Shown here: positions 16,335 to 23,965 of the stretch, piece by piece
How the letters are laid out: every line of letters begins with the position of its first letter
Position numbering within the stretch: position 1 is the first letter of the stretch
DNA from: Burkholderiales bacterium
Lineage (GTDB): Bacteria; Pseudomonadota; Gammaproteobacteria; Burkholderiales; Burkholderiaceae_C
Length of the DNA stretch: 38,351 bases
Direction of reading: 5' to 3'
Assembly (NCBI GenBank): GCA_026932425.1
Contig: JAIXKN010000045.1
Coordinates: 1 to 38,351, forward strand
Notes under the pieces: model-generated
What the model saw: the letters and a program-made list of their open reading frames with translations, nothing else
Told to the model about the DNA's origin: nothing
The model's database searches: none
Program-made: the position numbers and the translations under genes

Positions 16335-17074
16335 TCGCTATGGCTCGCGCTCGTCGCATTCAGCGAGCGGCGGGCCGCCGGCATCAAGTCGGGCTCTCCA
16401 TCGTCGAATTGATGGTTGGCGTGGCCGTCGGCCTGATCGTGGTGGCGGCGGCTGCAATGATGACGTCGACCCAATTGAGCAATAACCGGCGCATGTTGCT
16501 CGAGGTTCAGGTGCAACAGGACCTGCGTGCTGCGGTGGACACGATCACCCGGGAAGTTCGCCGTGCGGGCGCACGCGGGCAAGCCTACAAGTACGTCTGG
16601 ACGGAGGAGGTGCCAGGTGCGCTTTCAGGTACCGGCACGGAAGTCGCAACCGTCCTCTCCAGTTCGCCGGGTGCGATCCAGTATGCGTACGAACGCGCCG
16701 GCGTACTGTCGAATGCGGCCTCCGGCTTCGACATTAGCGGGGACAAGCTTCGATTCAATTCCCCGAATCTGGGAGGCTGGTCGGAACTGACTGACGCCAA
16801 AGCGCTCACGGTGACCGCTTTCACGGTCACTGAGACTCTCCAGGACGAGCCGACGCCGCCTGCGCCGAGCCCGGAGGAGCGCATGCCCTGCCCGAAGCTC
16901 TGCCCTCCGGCCAACGACACATCCTGCTGGCCGGTGATCGAGGTCAGGCAGTACGGGCTCTCCGTGACCGCGACGGCGACCTCGGATGCGGCGGTGGCGC
17001 GCAGCATGCGAACCGTGATTCGCCCTCGAAACGATCGCCTCATCGTTACAGGGTCAGCCGTCTGCCCATCATGA
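16328..17074 (+). CDS. pilW: PilW-like minor pilin
   Basis: A 248-residue protein. The ATG at 16328 overlaps the preceding gene and has GGAG seven bases upstream. The prepilin signal is HQVG/LSIVELMVG with Glu at mature position 5. The LQVQQDLRAAVDTITREVRRAG stretch is typical of PilW, which helps prime type IV pilus assembly. The C-terminal part has a proline-rich insert with several cysteines (CPKLCPPANDTSC). Base composition becomes less GC-rich from about here through pilV. The stop overlaps the next start (ATGA). Confidence 0.85.
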   Translation: MLIAMARARRIQRAAGRRHQVGLSIVELMVGVAVGLIVVAAAAMMTSTQLSNNRRMLLEVQVQQDLRAAVDTITREVRRAGARGQAYKYVWTEEVPGALSGTGTEVATVLSSSPGAIQYAYERAGVLSNAASGFDISGDKLRFNSPNLGGWSELTDAKALTVTAFTVTETLQDEPTPPAPSPEERMPCPKLCPPANDTSCWPVIEVRQYGLSVTATATSDAAVARSMRTVIRPRNDRLIVTGSAVCPS

Positions 17075-18417
17075 GAACCCGCCGCCGACCCGTCGATACC
17101 GGTCCGTATCACAGCCGCACCCGGTCTCGAAAGCGCCGCCAGCGCGGCGCCGCTGCTTTGCTGGTTGTGATGGTGCTGTTCTTCGTGATTTCCCTTGTTG
17201 CCGCGTATTCGAGCAGAAACATCATCTTCGAGCAGCGGACCGCAGCCAATCAATACACGTCGACCGTCTCGCTCGAGGCGGCCAACGCGGGACTCGAGTG
17301 GGCGCTTGGACTCCTCAACGGGTCTCGTATCGACGATTCGTGCGTGCCAGCAAGCTCATCCTCGTCAGCATCGTTTCGCCAGCGTTATCTGTCGGTCGAT
17401 CCGACCAGCGGCATCATCAGCGTCTCCGCTGCGGTTCGTGATGGCCCGCAATGGCCTAGCTGCTGGCACAACGGTGCGACGAACGAATGGGTCTGTCACT
17501 GCCCGGGAAGCGGCGGCGGCTCCATTGCGACGACGCCGACAGACCCGTTCGCTCCGTCCTTTCGCGTTCGATTCATCCAGCTCGACGAAGCGGCAACGAT
17601 TTCTCCGGCACCCGCGACGCGCCCAGGCATCGTCGCGATCGAGGTCAATGGATGCACCTCCTGGGACAGTGCCTGCCTCGATTTCCAGCCCTACAAGAAG
17701 GATTGGTGCCGCGGCACCGTCTGCGCCCAACTCGCGCTGGCCAGCGGCGTGAAATCGCCCCCTGAGGCCGCCATCACCGCGCGCGGGACCATCGATTTCG
17801 GTGGCGCAGCCGTCACGGCGGCCAACGCGGAAGTCGGAGCACACGGATTCGCCGTGGTGGCGGGCGGCACCGTCAATCCAACGGGGATGACGCTCCTGGG
17901 GCCGCCCCCTTCCACGGGCATCGTCGTCCCGAACGACCCGGGCCTGGCCGACCCGCTCTTCACCCCCGAGCGCATGTTCGCCGCCACCTTCGGCGTCTGG
18001 CCGTCGACCTACGTCGAGCAGCCGGGCGCGGTGAAGGTCGACTGCTCGGCCACCTGCGACTCCACGACGGTGCGCAATGCCGTCGACGCCAACCCCGGCC
18101 GGGTTCTCGTCCTCCAAGGCAACGTGCTGCTCAACGGCGGCTCGTCGATCGGCACCGCGACCGACCCGGTCGTGCTGATGACGACCGGGAATTTCGGCTT
18201 TTCGTCTTCGACCGACGTCTACGGTCTCGTGTATTCGCGCGCGGCGACCTGGGCCACTTCGGGCAGCGGCAACATCTACGGCGCCATGGTGGCGGAAGGC
18301 GCCATCGGCGGCAGCGGCAGCTTCACCGTGGGCTATTCGAAAGACATCCTGGATCGCGCACGCTGGAGCACGGGCAGTTTCGTCATGGTGCCCGGAAGCT
18401 GGAAGGACTTCCCATGA
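17071..18417 (+). CDS. Oversized PilX-like pilus assembly protein
   Basis: A 448-residue protein, much longer than usual PilX proteins (roughly 150-200). The N-terminus is a PilX/GspK-type start: basic leader to Gly26, then AAALLVVMVLFFVISLVAAYSSRN with no glutamate at mature position 5. EQRTAANQYTSTVSLEAANAGLEWAL follows, a hallmark of PilX N-terminal domains. The extra C-terminal ~250 residues are Gly/Ser/Thr-rich and likely all-beta, with paired cysteines (WDSACLDF, DWCRGTVC, DCSATCDS). Such an extension may form a tip-exposed domain. The start overlaps pilW and the stop overlaps pilV, each by four bases. Confidence 0.78.
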   Translation: MRTRRRPVDTGPYHSRTRSRKRRQRGAAALLVVMVLFFVISLVAAYSSRNIIFEQRTAANQYTSTVSLEAANAGLEWALGLLNGSRIDDSCVPASSSSSASFRQRYLSVDPTSGIISVSAAVRDGPQWPSCWHNGATNEWVCHCPGSGGGSIATTPTDPFAPSFRVRFIQLDEAATISPAPATRPGIVAIEVNGCTSWDSACLDFQPYKKDWCRGTVCAQLALASGVKSPPEAAITARGTIDFGGAAVTAANAEVGAHGFAVVAGGTVNPTGMTLLGPPPSTGIVVPNDPGLADPLFTPERMFAATFGVWPSTYVEQPGAVKVDCSATCDSTTVRNAVDANPGRVLVLQGNVLLNGGSSIGTATDPVVLMTTGNFGFSSSTDVYGLVYSRAATWATSGSGNIYGAMVAEGAIGGSGSFTVGYSKDILDRARWSTGSFVMVPGSWKDFP

Positions 18418-19601
18418 GTAGCCGCGGACCTGGCCATCGCTCCCGCTCGCGTGGCGTCTCGCTGATCGAAGCGATCGTGGCCCTGGCCGTGATGGGCTTC
18501 GGCATGCTCGGCATCGCCGCGATGCAGAGTTCGCTGCGGCAGAACTCCGATACCGCAAGGCAACGCGCCGAGGCCACGCGCCTGGCCAGCGAGGCGATCG
18601 AGGCCATGCGCTCCTATTCGGTGGTCAACACGGCCGGCGGCAAGATCGCCTACGCCGACCTGGTGACGGGCGTTGCCGCACCGCAGCTAGCCTTGCCGAG
18701 CACCATCGCCGGAACCAACGCAACGTACACGCGCACCGTCGAGGTGAGCGATACGGACGCGCAGAACCGCAAGACCGTCTTCGTCAAGATCACCTGGGAC
18801 GACCGCAGCGGCCAGCCGCAGGAACTGGTCCTGAGCACCGAGATCCATCGCAGCCCGCCCGAACTCGCCGCCTCGCTGATCGTCCCGGCCTCGGGAACGG
18901 CGACGCAGCTTCCCGGCGGCCGTCATCCGACCATTCCCCAAGCGGCGATAGACAACGGCGACGGGACGAGTTCCTTCACGCCACCCGGATTTGCCCCGGG
19001 AGTGGCGGACTGGGTCTTCAACAACACCACCGGGGTGATCCAGGACTGTGGTCCTCTCAAGCCCTGCCCAACAGGCGCACGTTTGCTGTCCGGCTCTATT
19101 GCGTTTTCGATTGACGGCGACCCCAACGGCACTTCGGAAGCACCGCCTAGCCTTGCCCTGCCTGCCTTCACATCAACCCCGCCAACGGCTGGCATCATCG
19201 TTGTGCAGACGAAACCTGCCCCCCCCCCATCGGCGCCGGACTGCTATTACGAGCGACTGCCAGCATCTCCTGCTGCAACGCGAGTCATCGCGTATTACTG
19301 CGCGGTAGCCGTGAACAACGTCACCACCCCCAGTTACGTCTGGTCAGGGAGCGCCATCCTGAGTCCATTGCCTGCGACTTATGAAACCTGTCGCTATTCA
19401 GTCGATACAGGAACTGCACCAATGCGTAACCGGGATCATCCACTCGTCTACACGGACGTGAACGAGAACCTTGTCAATCAGAATTTCCTTGTCGTCCTCT
19501 CCACGTACCACTGCCCAAGCGATAACGTAATTACGCCTTTGGGCAATTTTCGGATTTCGCCTCATCAGCCGCCACTACCGGCGTCAGCGCCAACGCCGTG
19601 A
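18414..19601 (+). CDS. pilV: Extended PilV-like minor pilin
   Basis: A 395-residue protein. The class III signal is SRG/VSLIEAIVALAVMGFGMLGIAAMQ (Glu at mature position 5), followed by the PilV-type RAEATRLASEAIEAMRSYS helix. PilV proteins are usually near 170 residues, so the C-terminal ~220 residues are an extension rich in Pro/Thr/Ser with several cysteines. The coding region contains a run of ten C (19219-19228) in a proline stretch. Its 3' third is noticeably less GC-rich than the flanking genes. It overlaps PilX at its start and ribD at its stop by four bases each. Confidence 0.8.
   Translation: MSSRGPGHRSRSRGVSLIEAIVALAVMGFGMLGIAAMQSSLRQNSDTARQRAEATRLASEAIEAMRSYSVVNTAGGKIAYADLVTGVAAPQLALPSTIAGTNATYTRTVEVSDTDAQNRKTVFVKITWDDRSGQPQELVLSTEIHRSPPELAASLIVPASGTATQLPGGRHPTIPQAAIDNGDGTSSFTPPGFAPGVADWVFNNTTGVIQDCGPLKPCPTGARLLSGSIAFSIDGDPNGTSEAPPSLALPAFTSTPPTAGIIVVQTKPAPPPSAPDCYYERLPASPAATRVIAYYCAVAVNNVTTPSYVWSGSAILSPLPATYETCRYSVDTGTAPMRNRDHPLVYTDVNENLVNQNFLVVLSTYHCPSDNVITPLGNFRISPHQPPLPASAPTP
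19219..19228 (+). repeat. Homopolymeric C10 tract inside pilV
   Basis: Ten consecutive C residues encode part of the KPAPPPSAP stretch of the pilV product. Slippage by one base would shift the frame for the last ~125 codons and could also disturb translation of the overlapping ribD. Confidence 0.9.
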
Positions 19602-20698
19602 ACCCAATCGACGATGCCCGGCTAGCCCGGGCATTTCACTGTGCGGAGCAGTCCATCGGGCTCTCCGACCCGAACCCGCGCGTCGGGTGCGTGATCGGCA
19701 CCGAGGATGGGCATGTCCTTGCCGAAGGCTGGACGCAGGCGGCTGGCCAGGCGCACGCCGAAGTCGCCGCGCTTGCAGACGCGCGACGCCGAGGCATCGA
19801 CGTGAGAGGTGGGACCGCGTGGGTCACGCTCGAGCCCTGCTCGCACCACGGCCGCACGCCGCCCTGCTGCGACGCGCTCATCGAAGCGGGCATCGCGCGC
19901 GTCGTCGTGGCCGCCCTCGATCCGAATCCGGAGGTTCACGGCCGGGGCATCGCCCGGCTGCGCCGCGCCGGCCTGCAAGTCGACCTGGCGGGCGATGCGC
20001 AGGCCAAGCGCTGCCGCGAGCTCAACATCGGCTTCTTCTCGCGCATGACGCGCGGCAGGCCCTGGGTTCGCATGAAGCTGGCGATCTCGCTCGACGGGCG
20101 AACGGCACTTCCCGACGGGCGGAGTCAGTGGATCACCAGCGAACAGGCGCGCAGTGACGGGCACTCCTGGCGCGCCCGTTCCGGCGCCATCCTGACCGGC
20201 ATCGGAACCGTGCTCGCCGACGACCCGACGCTGAATGTGCGAGGAAGATCGGTGCAAGGCCAACCTCTGTGCGCCGTGGTCGATACCCATGCGCGTCTCC
20301 CCTTGCACGCAAAGCTGTTTGGGCCGGCCAGACCGGTCATCGTCTATACCCAGGCCCAAGCCGACGCGAGCCGCTTGGAGGTGCGTGGCGCATCGATTCG
20401 CAGGTGCCCCACTGCGCCCGCAGGCTTGGCGCTCGACGCCGTCATCGCTGACCTAAGCGCCCGCGAAATCAACGAAATCCACGTCGAGGCGGGACCGACG
20501 CTTTGCGGCTCGCTCGTCGCCCAGGGACTGGTCGATGAACTGCTTGTCTATCTCGCGCCCACCTTGCTCGGGCCGGGGCGCGAGGCGCTTTCCCTACCCG
20601 AACGGGCGCAGCTGCCGGAGGCGCCGGATTTCGTTTTCTCCTCCATTTCGCCCTTCGGCCCCGATCTGCGTTTGATCTTGCGCAAGAGACTGGACTAG
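19598..20698 (+). CDS. ribD: Bifunctional riboflavin deaminase/reductase
   Basis: A 366-residue RibD. The N-terminal deaminase domain has the zinc ligands His53 (HAEV, with Glu55 as proton shuttle), Cys81 and Cys90 (PCSHHGRTPPC). The C-terminal reductase domain begins near residue 156 (VRMKLAISLDGRTA) and has GIGTVLADDPTLNVR and VEAGPTLCGS. It carries out steps two and three of riboflavin synthesis from GTP. The start is GTG at 19598, which overlaps the pilV stop as GTGA and has no strong ribosome-binding site, so expression probably depends on pilV translation. The usual neighbour ribE is not found after it. Confidence 0.95.
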   Translation: MNPIDDARLARAFHCAEQSIGLSDPNPRVGCVIGTEDGHVLAEGWTQAAGQAHAEVAALADARRRGIDVRGGTAWVTLEPCSHHGRTPPCCDALIEAGIARVVVAALDPNPEVHGRGIARLRRAGLQVDLAGDAQAKRCRELNIGFFSRMTRGRPWVRMKLAISLDGRTALPDGRSQWITSEQARSDGHSWRARSGAILTGIGTVLADDPTLNVRGRSVQGQPLCAVVDTHARLPLHAKLFGPARPVIVYTQAQADASRLEVRGASIRRCPTAPAGLALDAVIADLSAREINEIHVEAGPTLCGSLVAQGLVDELLVYLAPTLLGPGREALSLPERAQLPEAPDFVFSSISPFGPDLRLILRKRLD

Positions 20699-20850
20699 GG
20701 ACGCCTGATGTGCATGGCGCTGCTTCTGCGGACGAACCCACAACCTGTGTCGGCCTGCTTTACAAATCGACGAAACATGGCCGGGCGGAAGCACCAACGA
20801 AAGACAAATTTTTCAATCAAAACAAGGTGTTAGACCAAGTTCTTGGCGAC

Positions 20851-20865
20851 TGGCACGCCGTGTGC
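20851..20865 (+). promoter_or_regulatory. Sigma-54 (RpoN) -24/-12 promoter of the PEP-CTERM gene
   Basis: TGGCACG-CCGT-GTGC matches the RpoN consensus TGGCACG-N4-TTGC at every key position except one T, with the -24 GG and -12 GC in exact spacing. Transcription would start near 20877, about 46 bases before the GTG start. The surrounding 224-base gap is AT-rich upstream of this site, where an activator could bind. Confidence 0.75.
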
Positions 20866-20922
20866 TTACCAATGCGGCAAGTAGATCCACTGCTTGCACT
20901 GCACTAAGACCTGGAGCATCAC

Positions 20923-21687
20923 GTGAAAACTAAGCTGCTTTCGACCGTCGTGGCGACCACCCTGCTGGGGCTTTCCGGCACGGCTTCGGCCTACATGGCC
21001 TTCTTCGGCGAAGACCTGAACAACAGCGCAACGGTCCCGTTGTCATCGACGCCCAACTCCAGCGCCAAAGAGGCCAACTTCAAGGCGCAGCTTACCGGCG
21101 TGAGCACGGAAACTTTCGAAAGCCAGACTACGGGCGCCTCGGAACCGCTGGCGCTGAACTTCAGCGGGAGCTTGACGGCAACCCTGACCGGCGGCGGCAC
21201 GGTCGCAGCGGTTACCCCCGGGACAACGAACGGCTACGGTCGCTACAGCATCCCCTCCGCAAGTTCTTCGAAGTACTGGGAGGTCAATGCCGGAAGCTTT
21301 GAGATCAAGTTCAGTCAGGCGATCGCAGCCTTCGGTTTCTACGGGGTAGACGTCGGTGATTTCGGCGGGCAGGTCAGTATCGATTTCTACAATGGATCCA
21401 ATCTGATCAGCCGCATCGCTGTTCCTCACACGGTCGTCACCACGACCAGCATCGATGGCTCGGTGCTCTTCTTCGGCGCGATCGCCTCGAACGCGGCGGA
21501 AGAGTTCACGTCGGTGAAGTTCAGCACCACCTACGGCGCGGGCGATACCTTCGCGTTCGACAACTTCACCATCGGCGCGCGCGGCCAGGTGATCCCCCCC
21601 ACCAACCCCACCCCCATCCCCGGCACCCTGCTGCTCGCCAGCCTGGGCCTGGCGGGCCTGGGGGCGATGCGTCGTCGCGCACGCTGA
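20923..21687 (+). CDS. PEP-CTERM sorting-domain protein (PIPG variant)
   Basis: A 254-residue secreted protein with a Sec signal (~1-23, ending TASA-Y), a beta-rich, Thr/Ser/Gly-rich body with no cysteines, and a C-terminal sorting signal: [18 protein letters not shown] followed by an RRRAR end. The signal has the order of PEP-CTERM (motif, hydrophobic helix, basic tail), but the PEP triplet is replaced by PIP. PEP-CTERM proteins are cut by an exosortase and linked to exopolysaccharide and biofilm surfaces. The start is GTG with GGAG six bases upstream. It has its own sigma-54 type promoter and a terminator, so it is a single-gene unit set within the riboflavin cluster. Confidence 0.85.
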   Translation: MKTKLLSTVVATTLLGLSGTASAYMAFFGEDLNNSATVPLSSTPNSSAKEANFKAQLTGVSTETFESQTTGASEPLALNFSGSLTATLTGGGTVAAVTPGTTNGYGRYSIPSASSSKYWEVNAGSFEIKFSQAIAAFGFYGVDVGDFGGQVSIDFYNGSNLISRIAVPHTVVTTTSIDGSVLFFGAIASNAAEEFTSVKFSTTYGAGDTFAFDNFTIGARGQVIPPTNPTPIPGTLLLASLGLAGLGAMRRRAR

Positions 21688-21708
21688 GAGCGCATCTTCT
21701 GTCGATCG

Positions 21709-21728
21709 ACGGCGGCTTCGGCCGCCGT
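21709..21728 (+). terminator. Hairpin terminator after the PEP-CTERM gene
   Basis: ACGGCGGC-TTCG-GCCGCCGT is a perfect 8-bp stem closed by a stable TTCG tetraloop, followed by TCGTCGTTTCTGG. The T content after it is modest but consistent with an intrinsic terminator. It separates this gene from ribB. Confidence 0.65.
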
Positions 21729-21770
21729 TCGTCGTTTCTGGTGAGGCCCTGGGGTGGCTCGCGCCCCTCC

Positions 21771-21776
21771 TACAAT
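21771..21776 (+). promoter_or_regulatory. -10 element immediately upstream of ribB
   Basis: TACAAT lies only eight bases before the ribB ATG, and there is no ribosome-binding site between them. Transcription would start at or within a few bases of the start codon. No FMN riboswitch is present in the short gap. Confidence 0.5.
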
Positions 21777-21784
21777 CCCCGCCC

Positions 21785-22876
21785 ATGCCCATCTCCCCCA
21801 TCCCCGAGCTGGTGGCCGAGCTTGCCGCCGGCCGCATGGTCATCCTCGTCGACGAGGAGGACCGCGAGAACGAAGGCGATCTCGTGCTCGCGGCCGAGCA
21901 CGTCAGCCCCGAGGCGATCAACTTCATGGCGCGCTTTGCGCGCGGGCTCGTCTGCCTGACGCTCACGCGCGAGCACTGCGAGCGGCTGCAGCTGCCGCCG
22001 ATGGTCGCGCGCAACGGCACGCGCCACGGCACGGCGTTCACGGTCTCGATCGAGGCTGCCACGGGGGTGACGACCGGGATCTCGGCCGCGGACCGCGCGC
22101 GCACGGTACAGGCGGCGGTGGCGCGCGACGCCAAGCCTTCGGACCTGGTGCAGCCCGGGCACATCTTCCCGCTGCAGGCGCAGGACGGGGGCGTGCTGAT
22201 GCGCGCCGGGCACACCGAGGCCGGCTGCGATCTCGCGCGCATGGCCGGGCTCACGCCGGCGGCGGTGATCTGCGAGGTGATGAAGGACGACGGCACGATG
22301 GCACGGCTGCCGGACCTCGAGGTCTTCGCCGCCGAGCACGGACTGAAGATCGGCACCATCGCCGACCTCATCGGCTACCGCAGCCGCAACGAGACGCTGG
22401 TGCAGCGCATGGGGCAGCGCGGCCTGGAAACGCCCTGGGGCGGCTTCGAGTGCCAGGTCTGGCGCGACCACCGCGGCGGCGTGCACCTCTCGCTGGTGCA
22501 CGGCCAGTGGCGCGACGACGAGGAGGTGCTCGTGCGCGCGCACGAACCCTTCACCGCGGTCGACCTGCTCGACGCCGGGGCCAGCGGCCACTCCTGGCCG
22601 CTCGGGCACGCGCTGCGCACGCTGCACGAAGCACCGCACGGGGTCGCGCTGCTGCTCAACTGCGGACAGGACGCCGCGGCGCTGCTGGCGCAGCTCGCGC
22701 CCGTGGACACCGGCGCGCCGACGGTACGCGACCCCTTCGACCTGCGCACCTACGGCGTGGGCGCGCAGATCCTGCGCGAGCTGGGCGTGCGCCGCATGCG
22801 GCTGCTGAGCGTCCCGCGACGCATGCCGAGCATGGCCGGCTACGGGCTCGAGGTCACCGGCTTCGTCGGGGCCTGA
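21785..22876 (+). CDS. ribB: 3,4-dihydroxy-2-butanone 4-phosphate synthase with degenerate GTP cyclohydrolase II domain
   Basis: A 363-residue two-domain protein. Residues ~1-205 are an intact RibB domain ([12 protein letters not shown] near the N-terminus, [12 protein letters not shown], and the [14 protein letters not shown] region), which makes 3,4-dihydroxy-2-butanone 4-phosphate from ribulose 5-phosphate. The C-terminal half keeps the fold landmarks of GTP cyclohydrolase II ([26 protein letters not shown]). It lacks the zinc-binding Cys-x10-Cys-x-Cys segment, and the usual LLTNNP loop reads LLSVPRR, so it should not hydrolyse GTP. A RibA must be encoded elsewhere. ribH follows after 76 bases. 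Confidence 0.92.
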   Translation: MPISPIPELVAELAAGRMVILVDEEDRENEGDLVLAAEHVSPEAINFMARFARGLVCLTLTREHCERLQLPPMVARNGTRHGTAFTVSIEAATGVTTGISAADRARTVQAAVARDAKPSDLVQPGHIFPLQAQDGGVLMRAGHTEAGCDLARMAGLTPAAVICEVMKDDGTMARLPDLEVFAAEHGLKIGTIADLIGYRSRNETLVQRMGQRGLETPWGGFECQVWRDHRGGVHLSLVHGQWRDDEEVLVRAHEPFTAVDLLDAGASGHSWPLGHALRTLHEAPHGVALLLNCGQDAAALLAQLAPVDTGAPTVRDPFDLRTYGVGAQILRELGVRRMRLLSVPRRMPSMAGYGLEVTGFVGA

Positions 22877-22952
22877 GCGCGCGCAGGCGCCGCGACCGTC
22901 CATTCGTCGTCCGGCTCATTTCGTCCGACTCACCGAGGCAGGAGGTTCACGC

Positions 22953-23417
22953 ATGCAGGGCGCCGACAAGGGCAGGACGGGCGAACTCGCGGGCGACGGC
23001 CTGCGCATCGGCATCGTCCAGGCCCGCTTCAACGCGGAGATCACCGGCACGCTCGCCGAAGCCTGCCACGGCGAGCTGCGCCGGCTGCAGGTGCGCGAGC
23101 GCGACATCGCGCACTGCACCGTTCCCGGCGCACTCGAAGTGCCGGTGGCGCTGGCGGCGATGGCCGAGACCGGCGACTACGACGCGCTGATCGCGCTGGG
23201 CTGCGTGATCCGCGGCGAGACCTACCACTTCGAGCTGGTGGCCAACGAGAGCGGCGCCGGCGTGATGCGCGTCTCGCTCGATCACGGGATCCCGATCGCC
23301 AACGCGATCCTGACCGTCGAGAACGAGGACCAGGCCTGGGCGCGCGCGCAGGAGAAGGGGCAGGACGCCGCGCGCGTGGCCGTCGAGATGGCCAATCTGC
23401 TGGAGGATCTGGATTGA
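22953..23417 (+). CDS. ribH: 6,7-dimethyl-8-ribityllumazine synthase
   Basis: A 154-residue lumazine synthase that condenses the RibD product (after dephosphorylation) with the RibB product, the penultimate step of riboflavin synthesis. Conserved segments are [23 protein letters not shown] and [11 protein letters not shown], with catalytic His92. An ideal AGGAGGT lies six bases before the ATG. The nusB gene overlaps its stop (TTGA), so the ribH-nusB pair is translationally coupled, as in many proteobacteria. Confidence 0.96.
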   Translation: MQGADKGRTGELAGDGLRIGIVQARFNAEITGTLAEACHGELRRLQVRERDIAHCTVPGALEVPVALAAMAETGDYDALIALGCVIRGETYHFELVANESGAGVMRVSLDHGIPIANAILTVENEDQAWARAQEKGQDAARVAVEMANLLEDLD

Positions 23418-23941
23418 GCGCTGCTGCAGGCGAGGACGCGCTGAGCGGCAAGCCGGCGGCGGCGCGGCGGCCCGCGGCGCGCTTTGCCCGCCGGCGCGCG
23501 CGCGAGTTCGCGCTGCAGGGGCTCTACGAATGGCTCGTGTCGCGCACCGACGCGAGCCGCATCGACGCGCACATCCGCGAGCTCGACGGCTTTGCCAAGG
23601 CCGACAGCGAGCACTTCGACGCGCTGCTGCGCGGCTGCATCGCGCAGGCACAGGAACTCGACGCGGTGCTCGCGCGCCACGTCGACCGCCGCGTCGACCT
23701 GCTCTCGCCGGTCGAGCACGCGGTGCTCTGGATCGGCGTCTACGAGCTGCGGCACTGCCTGGACATCCCGTACCGCGTCTGCATCAACGAGGCGGTCGAG
23801 GTCGCGAAGAGCTTCGGCGGCACCGACGGCCACAAGTACGTCAACGGCGTGCTCGACAAGGCCGCGGCCGAGCTGCGCCCGCACGAGGTGAGCGCTGCGC
23901 GCCGGGCGCAGGCGCCGCGCGCCGCGAAGCCGCGGCCCTGA
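23414..23941 (+). CDS. nusB: Transcription antitermination factor NusB
   Basis: A 175-residue NusB, an RNA-binding helical protein that joins NusE (S10) in rRNA antitermination complexes. It has the N-terminal [15 protein letters not shown] signature and a C-terminal [27 protein letters not shown] stretch, both typical. The start is TTG at 23414, overlapping the ribH stop, with GGAGGA seven bases upstream; the rare start codon probably sets a fixed ratio to RibH. An Arg/Ala-rich N-terminal extension of ~20 residues precedes the domain. The gene converges on the aminotransferase gene after 24 bases. Confidence 0.94.
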   Translation: MSAAAGEDALSGKPAAARRPAARFARRRAREFALQGLYEWLVSRTDASRIDAHIRELDGFAKADSEHFDALLRGCIAQAQELDAVLARHVDRRVDLLSPVEHAVLWIGVYELRHCLDIPYRVCINEAVEVAKSFGGTDGHKYVNGVLDKAAAELRPHEVSAARRAQAPRAAKPRP

Positions 23942-23965
23942 AGAAGCGTCGCGGCCGCCGCCGGG

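Noticed and set aside
21688..21784. Possible FMN riboswitch before ribB
   Set aside because: The gap is too short and contains a terminator plus a -10 element; the conserved riboswitch core segments are not there.
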